Origin: Clostridium sp. CMCC3677
GTDB lineage: Bacteria > Bacillota > Clostridia > Clostridiales > Clostridiaceae
Assembly: GCF_023845585.1 (NCBI RefSeq)
Contig: NZ_JAMQHS010000004.1
Location: 124,001 to 188,000 of the forward strand
Direction of reading: 5' to 3'
DNA length: 64,000 nt
Position numbers and translations under genes: made by a program. The notes under the pieces were generated by a model that made no database searches, was not told the DNA's origin, and saw only the letters and a list, made by a program, of their open reading frames with translations. Shown in pieces: positions 7,607 to 16,920 of this stretch (position 1 is its first letter; each line of letters begins with the position of its first letter).

Positions 7607-7908
7607 TATTTCTATAACTCCTTTTTTTAAATCTCTCATAAGGTTTCATTATTCACTAATATAATTAAAATATCTTATAATTAAAATATTATTCTTTATT
7701 TTTTAATACCTTTATATTATATATTTTAATTATATTATCAGCAAGTGTTATACGTAATAGAACCACTTAATTATATCACATTATATGAGAATATATATTT
7801 TAATACTTTTTAGCAATATATATAAACTTTGTTCATATATATCTGTAAACGTATTTTTATAAATTAATTATAATTTATAAAAAACTACTTTCTTTAGGCG
7901 GTGATATA
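7607..7908. other. AT-rich divergent intergenic region
   Basis: About 300 nt between the start of the DUF6398/TPR gene and the divergent amidase-domain gene, which must contain both promoters. A TATAAT lies near 7869-7876 on the plus strand without a convincing -35. No hairpin, repeat or small gene could be supported. Confidence 0.4.
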
Positions 7909-8892
7909 TTGTTATCAATAGATTTATATTATTTTCATAAAATTTTATCTACTACATATGATAAATTCAATTTAATTCAAAAAGAAAAATGTAATGTAAA
8001 CGACAATATTTTTGAAGATTTATATTTAAAAAAATGCTTTAATTCTTTATGGCTAAAAAAATTGAACTTACAAATAAACAATATAAAAACTAAATATAAA
8101 TTTAACATACTTGAAAAAAATCACAATTTACTCAAAATAAAATTTAACTACCTACAATCCTTCACTTTAAATAATTCACCCAAAGGTATAATATCATATT
8201 CATTAGATGAATATATACTTATATCAAATAAAAGTAATCACAAATTAAAAATAATGTTTTTAGTTAATAAAGAGGAAGATCCTAATTTATATGAAGATAT
8301 ACTAAAAAAAGATTTACTACAAATAATGAATATTATTTCATCTAATAAAATAGGTATTTGGAGTTCTAAAATAAAGGTTTTAGATCGTCTATATAAAAAA
8401 TATCTTGAAAGTAATAATTGTTACAGAACACCTTATACTTCTGATAGAAGTTTTTCTTATGATCCATTAAAAGCTTGTGAATACGCCGAAAAATTTGCTT
8501 TGACTCCTAATAAAGATTATACATCCTTTGATGGTATAGGTGGAGATTGTACAAATTTTATTTCTCAATCAATTCATTTTGGTGGGTTAAAGACTTCAAA
8601 TTCATGGAAACCCTATAGTAATGCTTGGGTTAGAGTTGAAGAGCTACATTCATATATTATAAAAAATAAACTTGGATTTGAAATTAATAAAAATTCTCCT
8701 TTAAAGAAGGGTACTATAATACAATTTTATACACCTAAAATAGGTCGATTCTTCCACTCAGGTTTAATAACTCATATTCTTCCAGATGGAGATTACTTAT
8801 ACTGCTGTCATAGCTATAACAAATTAAACTATCCTTTAAGTTTAACCTACCCTATATTATATCCTAGAATAAGAAACTTAGAAATATATTAA
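7909..8892 (+). CDS. Amidase-domain protein (Amidase_6-like), putative peptidoglycan hydrolase
   Basis: 327 aa. Residues about 185-325 resemble the Amidase_6 family, a papain/NlpC-like fold: YDPLKACEYAEKFAL, then GGDCTNFISQSIHFGG with the probable nucleophile C214, GRFFHSGLITHI with H283, and CCHSYN with H301. Residues 1-180 are Lys/Asn-rich with no recognised domain. Family members are often secreted cell-wall enzymes or spore proteins, but no signal peptide is visible here, so an intracellular or sporulation-compartment role is possible (inference). The start is TTG at 7909 with AGGCGGTGAT just upstream. It is transcribed alone, divergent from the DUF6398/TPR gene and convergent with purB. 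Confidence 0.8.
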   Translation: MLSIDLYYFHKILSTTYDKFNLIQKEKCNVNDNIFEDLYLKKCFNSLWLKKLNLQINNIKTKYKFNILEKNHNLLKIKFNYLQSFTLNNSPKGIISYSLDEYILISNKSNHKLKIMFLVNKEEDPNLYEDILKKDLLQIMNIISSNKIGIWSSKIKVLDRLYKKYLESNNCYRTPYTSDRSFSYDPLKACEYAEKFALTPNKDYTSFDGIGGDCTNFISQSIHFGGLKTSNSWKPYSNAWVRVEELHSYIIKNKLGFEINKNSPLKKGTIIQFYTPKIGRFFHSGLITHILPDGDYLYCCHSYNKLNYPLSLTYPILYPRIRNLEIY

Positions 8893-8967
8893 AATTTGTT
8901 CTTAATTTTGCACTTTGTTTTAAGTATAACTTTATGTATGTACTAGGTTAAATAGACTTCTCAATAA

Positions 8968-9008
8968 TATAGGATACCTTAGAATGATTCAAACTAAGAT
9001 ATCCTATA
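8968..9008. terminator. Hairpin between the amidase gene and purB
   Basis: 15-nt arms (8968-8982 and 8994-9008) pair with one mismatch, which becomes a G-U pair in the minus-strand RNA. It lies between two convergent stops, so it probably ends transcription both ways. Flanking T runs are weak. Confidence 0.6.
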
Positions 9009-9020
9009 TATTTAAATTAT

Positions 9021-10451
9021 TTAAACTGTTATTTCACTCTTAATTTTTAAAGCTTTTTCATTACTTTCTATAATAGGATTTACATATTCATCAATAAATT
9101 CTACTACTTGACTTGGTGCTCTACCAACAAATTTTTTAGCATCTATTATTGATAATATTTCATCCTTAGTAAGTCCAAAAGAATTATCATTTATTATTCT
9201 TTCTATTAAATCATTATCTAATCCTTCACCTTTAACTCTTTGAGCTGCTGCCATAGAATGAACTCGTATTTTTTCATGTAATTCTTGTCTATCTTTTCCT
9301 CTTTTTACTGCTTCCATCATTATATTTTCAGTAGCCATAAATGGCAGTTCACTAGCTACATGTGATGCTATGACTTTATCATATACTACCATGTTTTCAG
9401 CTATGTTCATATAAAGATTTAATACTCCATCTAAAGCCAAGAATCCTTCTGCAACTGATAATCTCTTATTAGCTGAATCATCTAACGTTCTTTCAAACCA
9501 TTGAGTTCCTGCTGTTATTGCTGGATTTAAAGCATCTACTATTACGTATCTAGCTAGTGCACTAATTCTTTCACTTCTCATAGGATTTCTCTTATAAGCC
9601 ATTGCTGATGATCCTATTTGATTTTTTTCAAAAGGTTCTTCCATCTCTTTCATACTTTGAAGTAATCTTAAGTCATTACTAAATTTATAAGCACTTTGTG
9701 CAATTTCTGATAATGTATTTAAAACTATTGAATCAAGTTTTCTTGGATAAGTTTGACCTGTAACGCCAAAACTCTTATCAAATCCCATTTTTTCTGCTAT
9801 CATTTTATCTAATTTTTTAACTTTTTCTTCATCACCATCAAATAATTCCATAAAACTAGCTTGAGTTCCAGTTGTTCCTTTTACTCCTCTTAGTTTTAAA
9901 CTATGTATTACAAAATCTATATTTTCAATGTCCATAACTAAATCTTGCATCCATAAAGTCGCTCTTTTTCCTACTGTAGTTAATTGAGCTGGTTGATAAT
10001 GTGTAAATCCTAATGTAGGTAAATCTTTATATTCAATGGCAAAATTCTTTAAGTGATTTAATACTGTTACTATCTTATCTTTTATTAATAAAAGTGCATC
10101 TCTCATTATTATTACATCTGTGTTATCGCCTACGTAACAAGAAGTAGCTCCAAGATGAATTATACCCTTAGCAGCTGGACATTGTAACCCATATGCGTAC
10201 ACATGACTCATTACATCGTGTCTTACTTCTTTTTCTTTTTTTATAGCTTCTTCATAATTTATATTATTAATATTTGATTTTAATTCATTTACTTGTTCCT
10301 CTGTTATATTTAAGCCTAGTTCTCTTTCACCTTCAGCAAGAGCTACCCATAGCTTTCTCCAAGTTGTAAATTTCATATCATCTGAAAAAATAAAACTCAT
10401 TTCTTTAGATGCATATCTTGAATTTAATGGTGTGCTATATAAATTTCTCAT
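9021..10451 (-). CDS. purB: Adenylosuccinate lyase
   Basis: 476 aa, fumarase/aspartase superfamily. It acts twice in purine synthesis: it splits SAICAR to AICAR, and adenylosuccinate to AMP, each releasing fumarate. Visible features are the RYAS N-terminal substrate segment, HLGATSCYVGDNTD (T/S and catalytic His block), GFTHYQPAQ, KRATLW, and the superfamily signature GSSAMAYKRNPMRSE near residue 282 with the catalytic Ser loop. It starts at ATG with GGAGG 7 nt upstream. It stands alone here rather than in a pur cluster. An inverted ACGAAT pair (10466-10471 and 10496-10502) lies in its promoter/leader and could bind a purine regulator. Confidence 0.96.
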   Translation of the reverse strand: MRNLYSTPLNSRYASKEMSFIFSDDMKFTTWRKLWVALAEGERELGLNITEEQVNELKSNINNINYEEAIKKEKEVRHDVMSHVYAYGLQCPAAKGIIHLGATSCYVGDNTDVIIMRDALLLIKDKIVTVLNHLKNFAIEYKDLPTLGFTHYQPAQLTTVGKRATLWMQDLVMDIENIDFVIHSLKLRGVKGTTGTQASFMELFDGDEEKVKKLDKMIAEKMGFDKSFGVTGQTYPRKLDSIVLNTLSEIAQSAYKFSNDLRLLQSMKEMEEPFEKNQIGSSAMAYKRNPMRSERISALARYVIVDALNPAITAGTQWFERTLDDSANKRLSVAEGFLALDGVLNLYMNIAENMVVYDKVIASHVASELPFMATENIMMEAVKRGKDRQELHEKIRVHSMAAAQRVKGEGLDNDLIERIINDNSFGLTKDEILSIIDAKKFVGRAPSQVVEFIDEYVNPIIESNEKALKIKSEITV

Positions 10452-10621
10452 ACAAAAACCTCCACACGAATATATTTTATTTTTTTTATTTCAACATTCG
10501 TATTATAACATATTTTTTATATTTTCATAGTATTTTATTGAAAAATTTACTTAATGTTATTATTTTTTATTTTAAATCATATATATAAACATAATGTATT
10601 CTAAAGTTAGGAGTGAATAAA

Positions 10622-10846
10622 ATGTATAAATTAAATATATTCGATAAAATTTCTTTTATTTTAGTTATTCTAGGTGCCTTTAATTGGGGATTAATAGGTT
10701 TACTAAATATTAATTTAGTAACTATATTTTCTTTTGGAATACCTATAATTCAAAGAATAATATATATAATAATTTTTTTATCATCATTAAATTTACTGTC
10801 ATTGCTATTTAAATGCAATAATAATTTAAATAAAAAAATTAATTAA
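10622..10846 (+). CDS. DUF378 small membrane protein
   Basis: 74 aa with two hydrophobic segments (about residues 7-27 and 43-62). The first contains ILGAFNWGLIGL, the signature of the DUF378/YuzA family of small inner-membrane proteins of unknown function. ATG at 10622 is chosen because AGGAG lies 8 nt upstream; an upstream GTG at 10613 would overlap that site. The C-terminus is basic and hydrophilic, probably cytoplasmic. It is a lone plus-strand gene between divergent purB and convergent ptsH. Confidence 0.8.
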   Translation: MYKLNIFDKISFILVILGAFNWGLIGLLNINLVTIFSFGIPIIQRIIYIIIFLSSLNLLSLLFKCNNNLNKKIN

Positions 10847-10862
10847 AATACCTATTATAATA

Positions 10863-10912
10863 TTTTCCCAATAAGTAAATAATATTATTCTTCTATTTGC
10901 TTATGGGGAAAA
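10863..10912 (+). terminator. Terminator-like hairpin after the DUF378 gene
   Basis: 19-nt arms (10863-10881 and 10894-10912) pair with two mismatches; the stem includes TTTTCCC opposite GGGGAAAA. The following tract is TTATATTTTAATT, only moderately T-rich. Confidence 0.6.
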
Positions 10913-10942
10913 TTATATTTTAATTAGAATATTATACATAAC

Positions 10943-10991
10943 AAAAGAGATGTCTCCTAAATTTATATACTTTTTAGGGACATCTCTTTTT
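10943..10991. terminator. Bidirectional terminator between DUF378 gene and ptsH
   Basis: Arms AAAAGAGATGTCTCCTAAA (from 10943) and TTTTAGGGACATCTCTTTT (to about 10990) form a long stem with one bulge. T runs follow on both strands (TTTTTAAT on plus, TTTTGTTATG on minus). It lies 9 nt past the ptsH stop. Confidence 0.85.
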
Positions 10992-10999
10992 AATAAATA

Positions 11000-11260
11000 T
11001 TAATCGTCTAAAGATTGAACTAAACTTACTAATTCTTCAACTGCTAGAGCTTCATCATCTCCAGATGCTGAAATTTTTATTGCAGCATCTTTAGTTACAG
11101 CTAAAGATAAAACTCCTATTAAGCTCTTAACGTTTGCTTTCTTACCATTGTATTCTATGCTAACGTCTGACTTAAATCCTGAAGCTTTCTTAACTAATAA
11201 TGTTGCTGGTCTAGCATGAAGACCTGATGAACTTTTTACTATAACTTCTTTTGATACCAT
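11000..11260 (-). CDS. ptsH: Phosphocarrier protein HPr
   Basis: 86 aa, the usual HPr length. It carries phosphate from PEP via enzyme I to sugar-specific EIIA domains of the PTS in the cytoplasm. H15 in SSGLHARPA is the active-site His, which makes this HPr rather than Crh. The regulatory Ser of the HPr kinase/CcpA loop is present in KSLIGVLSL near residue 46. ATG at 11260 is chosen because GAGGTGG lies just upstream and this start places the His at 15; an upstream in-frame GTG is unlikely. Enzyme I is not adjacent. The gene is followed directly by a strong terminator. Confidence 0.95.
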   Translation of the reverse strand: MVSKEVIVKSSSGLHARPATLLVKKASGFKSDVSIEYNGKKANVKSLIGVLSLAVTKDAAIKISASGDDEALAVEELVSLVQSLDD

Positions 11261-11386
11261 TATATCCACCTCTTTACAAAAAATTAATTAATAAATATAG
11301 CATCCAACCATTTTAGTATATACTGTTTTGTAATTAATTTCAACTTAAAAATAATTAAGATGCCCATTACCAAGCTCTTCTTTATC

Positions 11387-11647
11387 TTATCTAGGTTGTA
11401 CTATAAGTTTTATTGCTGTTCTCTCTTCTCCATCTATTTGTATATCCGTAAAAGCTGGTACACAAATAATATCCTTTCCACTTGGTGCCACAAATCCTCT
11501 AGCTATTGCTATAGCTTTAACTGCTTGATTTATTGCTCCAGCTCCCACTGCTTGTATTTCCGCTATGTTCTTTTCTTTTATTATTGCCGCTAATGCGCCT
11601 GCTACCGAATTAGGATTTGATTTACTTGATACCTTTAATACTTCCAT
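11387..11647 (-). CDS. spoVS: Stage V sporulation protein S
   Basis: 86 aa, SpoVS/Alba-like family, with the highly conserved N-terminus MEVLKVSSKSNPNSVAGALA and the central AVGAGAINQAVKAIAIARG. SpoVS is needed for coat assembly and progress past stage V in Bacillus subtilis; it is widespread in spore formers and is thought to bind nucleic acid. ATG at 11647 follows AGGAGGAATAATAAA; an upstream ATG at 11671 would include the ribosome binding site in coding sequence. It sits between rny and ptsH, as a separate gene downstream of the rny terminator. Confidence 0.95.
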   Translation of the reverse strand: MEVLKVSSKSNPNSVAGALAAIIKEKNIAEIQAVGAGAINQAVKAIAIARGFVAPSGKDIICVPAFTDIQIDGEERTAIKLIVQPR

Positions 11648-11752
11648 TTTTATTATTCCTCCTAGAATCATTATACAAAATCGTTTACATTAATATATAT
11701 TCTATACAATCTATTAAATTCCTTTTATTTAGTATAATATTTTATAAAGAAA

Positions 11753-11790
11753 AAAGATAAAATGTATAATAATTATACATTTTATCTTTT
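11753..11790. terminator. Terminator of rny
   Basis: Perfect 16-bp stem (11753-11768 and 11775-11790, 6-nt loop) 4 nt past the rny stop. On the minus strand it is followed by TTTCTTTATAAA, and on the plus strand by TTAATTTTATTT. Confidence 0.85.
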
Positions 11791-11794
11791 AATT

Positions 11795-13339
11795 TTATTT
11801 AGCAAAGTCTACTGTTCTAGTTTCTCTTATTACATTAATCTTAATTTGTCCTGGATATTCAAGTTGTTCTTCTACGCTCTTCACTAAATTTCTAGCTAAT
11901 TCAGCAGTACCAGCATCGTCAACTTTATCTGGTTTAACAATAATTCTTATTTCTCTTCCAGCTTGAATGGCATATGACTTTTCTACACCCTCATAAGAAT
12001 TTGCGATTTCTTCTAATTTTTCCAATCTCTTAATATATGCTTCTAATGTTTCTCTTCTTGCCCCCGGTCTAGCTGCTGATATAGCATCTGCCGCTTGAAC
12101 CAATACTGCTTCTAAAGATTGCATTTCCACATCTCCATGATGGGCTGCTACAGCATTTATCACCAATGGTTGCTCATGATATTTCTTAGCAAGGTCTCCT
12201 CCAATTAGTGCATGAGGACCTTCTTGCTCCTGATCTACAGCTTTACCGATATCATGTAGTAATCCTGCTCTTTTAGCTAGAGTAACATCTAAACCTAATT
12301 CTGAAGCCATTAAACCAGCTAAATATGAAACTTCTATGGAATGTTTTAATACATTTTGACCATAACTAGTTCTATACTTTAATCTGCCAAGTAGTCTTAT
12401 AAGTTCTGGATGTAATCCATTTATTCCAGTTTCTAGGGTCGCTTGTTCCCCTTCTTCTTTTATATCATTTTCTACATCTTTAACTGCTCTTTCGACCATC
12501 TCTTCGATTCTTGCTGGATGTATTCTACCATCCACTATCAACTTTTCAAGTGCTATTCTTGCAACTTCTCTCCTTATTGGATCAAAGCTTGAAAGAATAA
12601 CTGCTTCTGGAGTATCATCTATTATTAAATCTACTCCGGTTAATGTTTCTAGAGTTCTAATGTTTCTTCCTTCTCTACCTATTATTCTACCCTTCATTTC
12701 ATCATTTGGTAGCGCAACAACATGCACAGTAGTTTCAGACACATGATCCGCAGCACATCTTTGAATAGCAGTCGTGATTATTTCTCTTGATCTTTTGTCT
12801 GCTTCTTCTTTTGCTTTGCTTTCGATTTCTTTTATCATCAATGCAGCATCATGTGAAATTTCTCTTTTAATTTCGTCTAAAAGAATTTTACGAGCTTCTT
12901 CACTAGAAAGAGATGAAATTCTTTCCAATTCTTCTCTTCTTTGAGTATATATTTCTTTTACATTGGCTTCTACTTGATCTATATCAAGCATTCTTTGATT
13001 AATTTTTTCTTCTCTTTTTTCTAGCGTATCACTCTTTTTATCAAGTGATTCTTCTTTTTGAATAACTCTTCTTTCAAGTCTTTGAATCTCATTTCTTCTT
13101 TCACGAGATTCTTTTTCAAAATCATTTCTTAACTTATGAACCTCTTCCTTAGCTTCAAGTATTGTTTCTTTTTGAAGAGCTTCTGCTTCTCTTTTAGCTC
13201 TTTCTAAAACATCTTGTGCCTCATTTTCAAGAGATTCAATTTTATCCTTCGATACTTTTTGTATCATTTTATAAAGTAGTATTCCTAATACTAATAATAT
13301 AATTAAATTTACTATTATTATTAAAATCCAAAATTTCAT
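11795..13339 (-). CDS. rny: Ribonuclease Y
   Basis: Membrane-anchored endoribonuclease that initiates bulk mRNA decay, 514 aa. Residues about 2-24 are a single transmembrane helix. About 28-195 is a long Glu/Lys/Arg-rich coiled coil. A KH RNA-binding domain follows near 205-265 ([17 protein letters not shown]). The HD hydrolase domain is near 330-425 with [10 protein letters not shown] and HHGDVE metal ligands. It starts at ATG with AGGAGGTGTTTAT upstream. It has its own promoter (13450-13478) and a leader of about 100 nt in which a small hairpin directly abuts the ribosome binding site. Confidence 0.97.
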   Translation of the reverse strand: MKFWILIIIVNLIILLVLGILLYKMIQKVSKDKIESLENEAQDVLERAKREAEALQKETILEAKEEVHKLRNDFEKESRERRNEIQRLERRVIQKEESLDKKSDTLEKREEKINQRMLDIDQVEANVKEIYTQRREELERISSLSSEEARKILLDEIKREISHDAALMIKEIESKAKEEADKRSREIITTAIQRCAADHVSETTVHVVALPNDEMKGRIIGREGRNIRTLETLTGVDLIIDDTPEAVILSSFDPIRREVARIALEKLIVDGRIHPARIEEMVERAVKDVENDIKEEGEQATLETGINGLHPELIRLLGRLKYRTSYGQNVLKHSIEVSYLAGLMASELGLDVTLAKRAGLLHDIGKAVDQEQEGPHALIGGDLAKKYHEQPLVINAVAAHHGDVEMQSLEAVLVQAADAISAARPGARRETLEAYIKRLEKLEEIANSYEGVEKSYAIQAGREIRIIVKPDKVDDAGTAELARNLVKSVEEQLEYPGQIKINVIRETRTVDFAK

Positions 13340-13449
13340 ATAAACACCTCCTAGCTTGTTAAGCTATCTATTTTTGTAAACAAGAAATCATAGTAGGTGT
13401 CATATTATTCTCACTGTATTGGGAATATGATAAACCAGTATTCCTTTTT

Positions 13450-13478
13450 ATTCTATATTAAAAATAAAATTATGTCAA
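13450..13478 (-). promoter_or_regulatory. Promoter of rny
   Basis: On the minus strand the -35 is TTGACA (13478-13473) and the -10 is TAGAAT (13455-13450), with 17 bp spacing. It predicts a leader of about 100 nt. Confidence 0.75.
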
Positions 13479-13632
13479 GCTTGCTATGATATTGTTATCA
13501 TGCTCATATTTACTGAGTTACAAGAGTTTTTTTTATTTGTATTTGCTATAAAATTTTAGTAATAACAACATATATAATCATAAAAATATTTTCATATAAC
13601 AATATTTATATATATCATCCTTTTTATTGTAA

Positions 13633-13664
13633 AAAAAGCAAAAGAAATAATCCTTTTGCTTTTT
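13633..13664 (-). terminator. Terminator of recA
   Basis: A 12-bp stem (13633-13644 and 13653-13664) made of AAAAAGCAAAAG and its complement lies 13 nt past the recA stop and ends in a T run on the minus strand. Confidence 0.85.
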
Positions 13665-13676
13665 ATAATTATCTAT

Positions 13677-14747
13677 TTATTTATCTGATTGTTCCTTATT
13701 TTCTTTATTTTTAACTTCAGATGATGTTTCATTTATAACAGCATCCATCAATGGAAGATTATGTTTTTCTCTTATTTGATTTTCTACATCTAATGCAACT
13801 TCTGGATTTTCTTTTAAGTATTGTTTAGCATTTTCTCTACCTTGACCCAACCTTATGTCTCCATATGAGAACCATGCCCCACTCTTTTGTACTATTTCTT
13901 CCTTAACTCCAACATCTAATATGTTTCCTTCTCTTGAAATACCTTCGTTATACATTATGTCAAATTCTGCTTGTTTAAAAGGTGGTGCTACTTTATTCTT
14001 TGTTACTTTTATTCTTGTTCTATTACCAACAATACCATCACCTTGTTTTATAGAGTCTATTCTCCTTACATCAAGTCTTACTGATGCATAGAACTTTAAT
14101 GCTCTTCCTCCTGTTGTTGTTTCAGGTGAACCAAACATTACTCCAACTTTTTCTCTCAATTGGTTAATGAAAATTGCTATGCAATTTGTTTTACTAATTG
14201 TACCTGCTAGTTTTCTTAATGCTTGTGACATTAGTCTTGCTTGAAGTCCAATATGAGAATCTCCCATTTCTCCTTCAATTTCAGCTTTAGGAACCAATGC
14301 TGCAACAGAGTCAACTATAATTACATCAATTGCACCTGAACGAACTAATGCTTCTGCTATTTCAAGACCTTGTTCTCCTGTATCTGGCTGAGAAACTATA
14401 AGATTTTCTGTATCTACCCCTAAGTTTCTTGCATAAGATGGATCTAATGCATGTTCTGCATCTATAAATCCTACTGCTCCACCTTTTTTCTGTGCTTCTG
14501 CAGCTATATGAAGAGCTATTGTTGTTTTACCTGAACTTTCAGGACCATAAATTTCAATAATTCTTCCCTTTGGAACTCCACCAATTCCAAGTGCTATATC
14601 TAAATCTAAACATCCAGTAGAAATTGAATCAATATTTAAAACACTGTCTTCACCTAATTTCATAACTGAACCTTTACCAAATTGCTTTTCTATTTGTCCC
14701 ATTGCATTTTCAATTGCTTTTAATTTATTTACATCTATATTAGCCAT
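13677..14747 (-). CDS. recA: Recombinase RecA
   Basis: 356 aa, the usual length. It forms ATP-dependent filaments on single-stranded DNA for homologous recombination and activates LexA self-cleavage. It has Walker [10 protein letters not shown] near residue 69, Walker [13 protein letters not shown], the L2 loop region [21 protein letters not shown], and a variable acidic/basic C-terminal tail (residues about 330-356). The start is ATG after GAGGAAGG. Its promoter carries a canonical SOS box just after the -10, so induction by DNA damage is expected. It is monocistronic, with a terminator downstream. Confidence 0.98.
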   Translation of the reverse strand: MANIDVNKLKAIENAMGQIEKQFGKGSVMKLGEDSVLNIDSISTGCLDLDIALGIGGVPKGRIIEIYGPESSGKTTIALHIAAEAQKKGGAVGFIDAEHALDPSYARNLGVDTENLIVSQPDTGEQGLEIAEALVRSGAIDVIIVDSVAALVPKAEIEGEMGDSHIGLQARLMSQALRKLAGTISKTNCIAIFINQLREKVGVMFGSPETTTGGRALKFYASVRLDVRRIDSIKQGDGIVGNRTRIKVTKNKVAPPFKQAEFDIMYNEGISREGNILDVGVKEEIVQKSGAWFSYGDIRLGQGRENAKQYLKENPEVALDVENQIREKHNLPLMDAVINETSSEVKNKENKEQSDK

Positions 14748-14766
14748 AATGTTACCTTCCTCTCAT

Positions 14767-14780
14767 CGAACTTATGTTCT
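14767..14780. promoter_or_regulatory. SOS (LexA/DinR) box of recA
   Basis: CGAACTTATGTTCT has the palindromic GAAC-N4-GTTC core of Gram-positive LexA boxes. It lies 7 bp downstream of the recA -10, over the predicted start site, where bound LexA would block initiation. Confidence 0.85.
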
Positions 14781-14787
14781 GTATATA

Positions 14788-14816
14788 ATTATAATTTAAC
14801 TATTATTATTAGTCAA
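14788..14816 (-). promoter_or_regulatory. Promoter of recA
   Basis: On the minus strand the -35 is TTGACT (14816-14811) and the -10 is TATAAT (14793-14788), with 17 bp spacing. Confidence 0.85.
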
Positions 14817-14828
14817 CAGTATTGATAA

Positions 14829-14866
14829 AAATTCCCCCTTTAAAATACATCTTAAAGAAGGAATTT
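14829..14866 (-). terminator. Terminator after pgsA
   Basis: Arms 14829-14844 and 14852-14866 pair around AAATTCC/GGAATTT and TTTAA/TTAAA, with an internal loop. The minus strand continues with TTTTT. It separates pgsA from the recA promoter. Confidence 0.75.
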
Positions 14867-14904
14867 ATTATAATTATATCCATGTTATATTATTTTAAAC
14901 TTAT

Positions 14905-15495
14905 CTATTTATTAGTAGATATTGAATCTTTGTTTTTCTTAAAATATTCATATCCTGAAATTATAGTTATTATAACAGCTGCTATTAGCATTATATTTGG
15001 AACTGTACTAAAGAATCCTTTCCAAAATTCACTATTAATAACTAAATTAGTTAAATACTTTGAGTCACCTATACTAACTTGTAATAGCAATAATACTATA
15101 GCTATTATTTGTATTACTGTTTTTATCTTTCCCCACCAACTTGCTGCTATAACTCTTCCCTCAGAAGCAGCCAATGTTCTTAAGCCTGATACTGCAAATT
15201 CACGTGCTATTATTATAACAGCAGCCCAACTTGGAACTATATGCATTTCAACTAATGTAATTAGTGCAGTTGTCACTAATAGTTTATCAGCTAAAGGATC
15301 CATAAATTTTCCAAAGTTAGTAACTTGGTTTCTACTTCTTGCAATATATCCATCAAGCTTATCTGTTAAAGCAGCTAAAACAAATATTATAGTAGCTATA
15401 AAACTACCATATGGTATTCCTTTAACAACTATAAATATCAGAAAAATAGGTACCAAAAATATTCTAATTAAAGTCAACTTATTTGCAAGATTCAT
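14905..15495 (-). CDS. pgsA: CDP-diacylglycerol-glycerol-3-phosphate 3-phosphatidyltransferase
   Basis: 196 aa integral membrane enzyme that makes phosphatidylglycerol phosphate, the committed step to phosphatidylglycerol and cardiolipin. The CDP-alcohol phosphotransferase signature [27 protein letters not shown] (residues about 44-70; DG-AR-G-D-D pattern) is complete. There are about four to five hydrophobic segments. ATG at 15495 is chosen because TAGGAG lies about 10 nt upstream and translation from [12 protein letters not shown] matches the family. The start overlaps the end of rimO by 17 nt, indicating translational coupling. Confidence 0.95.
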   Translation of the reverse strand: MNLANKLTLIRIFLVPIFLIFIVVKGIPYGSFIATIIFVLAALTDKLDGYIARSRNQVTNFGKFMDPLADKLLVTTALITLVEMHIVPSWAAVIIIAREFAVSGLRTLAASEGRVIAASWWGKIKTVIQIIAIVLLLLQVSIGDSKYLTNLVINSEFWKGFFSTVPNIMLIAAVIITIISGYEYFKKNKDSISTNK

Positions 15496-16819
15496 CTTCA
15501 ACAACTCCTATTAAATCGTAATCCATATTTTTGATTATTTTTACTTTAACGAATTCACCTATCTCCAATGGCTTAGGAGATTCAAAAAATACATTTCCAT
15601 CTATATCAGGTGCCATCTCAAAATTTCTACCTTTATAGCATTCACCATCATATTCTTCAATTAGAATATCATATTTTTTGCCAACTTTCAATTTATTTAT
15701 ATTATTAGAAATCTTTTCTTGAGATAACATTAACTTTTCTTCTCTTTCGCTCTTTATCTCTTCATCTATTTGTCCATCCATTCTTGAAGCCGGTGTATCT
15801 TCTTCTCTTGAATATTTAAAAACTCCTACTTTATCTAATTTATATTCTTGTAAGAATTCTAAAATTTCTTGAAAGTCTTCTTGTGTTTCTTGTGGAAATC
15901 CTACTATGAATGTTGTTCTAATTGTAATATTTGGTGTATTCTTTCTAAGTTTTTCTATTTTATCAGTTATGTCTTTCTTGCTTGTTTTTCTTCCCATAAG
16001 CTTTAATACATGATCACTTATGTGTTGTATAGGTATATCTAAATATTTTACTACTTTATCATTAGATGCGATTTCTTCTATTAATTCATCATATATGGCT
16101 TCGGGATAGCAATATAATACTCTAATCCACTTTATTCCTTCTATTTTAGATAACTCTTTTAATAATACATGAAGATTTTTCTTACCATAAATATCACTAC
16201 CATATTGTGTTGTATCTTGAGCTATTAATATTAACTCTTTAACACCTTTACTTGCTAAGTCTGTAGCTTCACTAATTATATTTTCCATCCTTCTACTTCT
16301 AAATTTTCCCCTTATTTTAGGAATTATACAATATGTGCAAAAATTATTACAACCTTCTGCAATTCTTATATATGCACTTTCCTTTTGTGTTGTAAGAATT
16401 CTGTCTCCTTCATTTATGTTTTCATCAGAATAATTTAATAATTGAGAAGCTTCTTTATCTCCTTCAATAAGTTCTGTAATAACTTTATCTATTTTATTAT
16501 AATCATTAACTCCTAACATTATGTCTATTTCAGGTATAAGATTTTTTAATTCATCACCATATCTTTGTATTAAACATCCTGTTGCTATAAGAAGCTTACA
16601 CTTGTAATTATTTTTATATTCAGCCATTTCTAAAATAGTATCTATTGATTCTTGTTTAGCCGACTCTATAAACCCACATGTATTTACAATTATAACATCT
16701 GCTTCTTTTGCATTATTAGTTATTTCATATTCATTACTCATTTTTCCAAGGATGATTTCAGAATCCACTCTATTTTTATCGCATCCTAAACTCACCATTC
16801 CAACTTTGTACTTAGTCAA
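15479..16819 (-). CDS. rimO: Ribosomal protein S12 methylthiotransferase
   Basis: Radical-SAM enzyme, 446 aa, that adds a methylthio group to the conserved Asp of ribosomal protein S12. The N-terminal MTTase (UPF0004) domain has the three cluster-binding Cys in [18 protein letters not shown] and ATGCLIQRY. The radical-SAM domain has [11 protein letters not shown] near residue 158, and the C-terminal TRAM domain begins around residue 375. RimO rather than MiaB is inferred from the overall length and these segments. It starts with TTG at 16819, supported by AGGAGGACAAAAAC just upstream. It is coupled to pgsA. Confidence 0.95.
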   Translation of the reverse strand: MTKYKVGMVSLGCDKNRVDSEIILGKMSNEYEITNNAKEADVIIVNTCGFIESAKQESIDTILEMAEYKNNYKCKLLIATGCLIQRYGDELKNLIPEIDIMLGVNDYNKIDKVITELIEGDKEASQLLNYSDENINEGDRILTTQKESAYIRIAEGCNNFCTYCIIPKIRGKFRSRRMENIISEATDLASKGVKELILIAQDTTQYGSDIYGKKNLHVLLKELSKIEGIKWIRVLYCYPEAIYDELIEEIASNDKVVKYLDIPIQHISDHVLKLMGRKTSKKDITDKIEKLRKNTPNITIRTTFIVGFPQETQEDFQEILEFLQEYKLDKVGVFKYSREEDTPASRMDGQIDEEIKSEREEKLMLSQEKISNNINKLKVGKKYDILIEEYDGECYKGRNFEMAPDIDGNVFFESPKPLEIGEFVKVKIIKNMDYDLIGVVEDESCK

Positions 16820-16920
16820 GTTTTTGTCCTCCTGTATTTTAATGTTTTTAATTATACCAAATTAATTATAATATTTATAGCTATATTATCAACTATAATT
16901 AATTATTTAAGTTTTCTTTT

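Larger units (their letters stand above)
13340..13676 (-). other. rny promoter-leader region and recA downstream region
   Basis: 337 nt without a gene. It contains the recA terminator at its right end and the rny promoter. The rny leader includes a hairpin TAGCTT/AAGCTA at about 13352-13366, immediately before the AGGAGG, and a second possible hairpin GGAATA/TATTCC at about 13420-13444. The stretch 13480-13630 is AT-rich with nothing recognisable. Confidence 0.5.

Noticed and set aside
11360-11593. Plus-strand Cys/Tyr-rich frame opposite spoVS
   Set aside because: It is the antisense shadow of spoVS, with composition typical of a reversed coding strand.
14822-15514. 230-codon plus-strand frame opposite pgsA
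   Set aside because: It is the reverse of a strongly conserved pgsA; the hydrophobic character comes from reading membrane codons backward.
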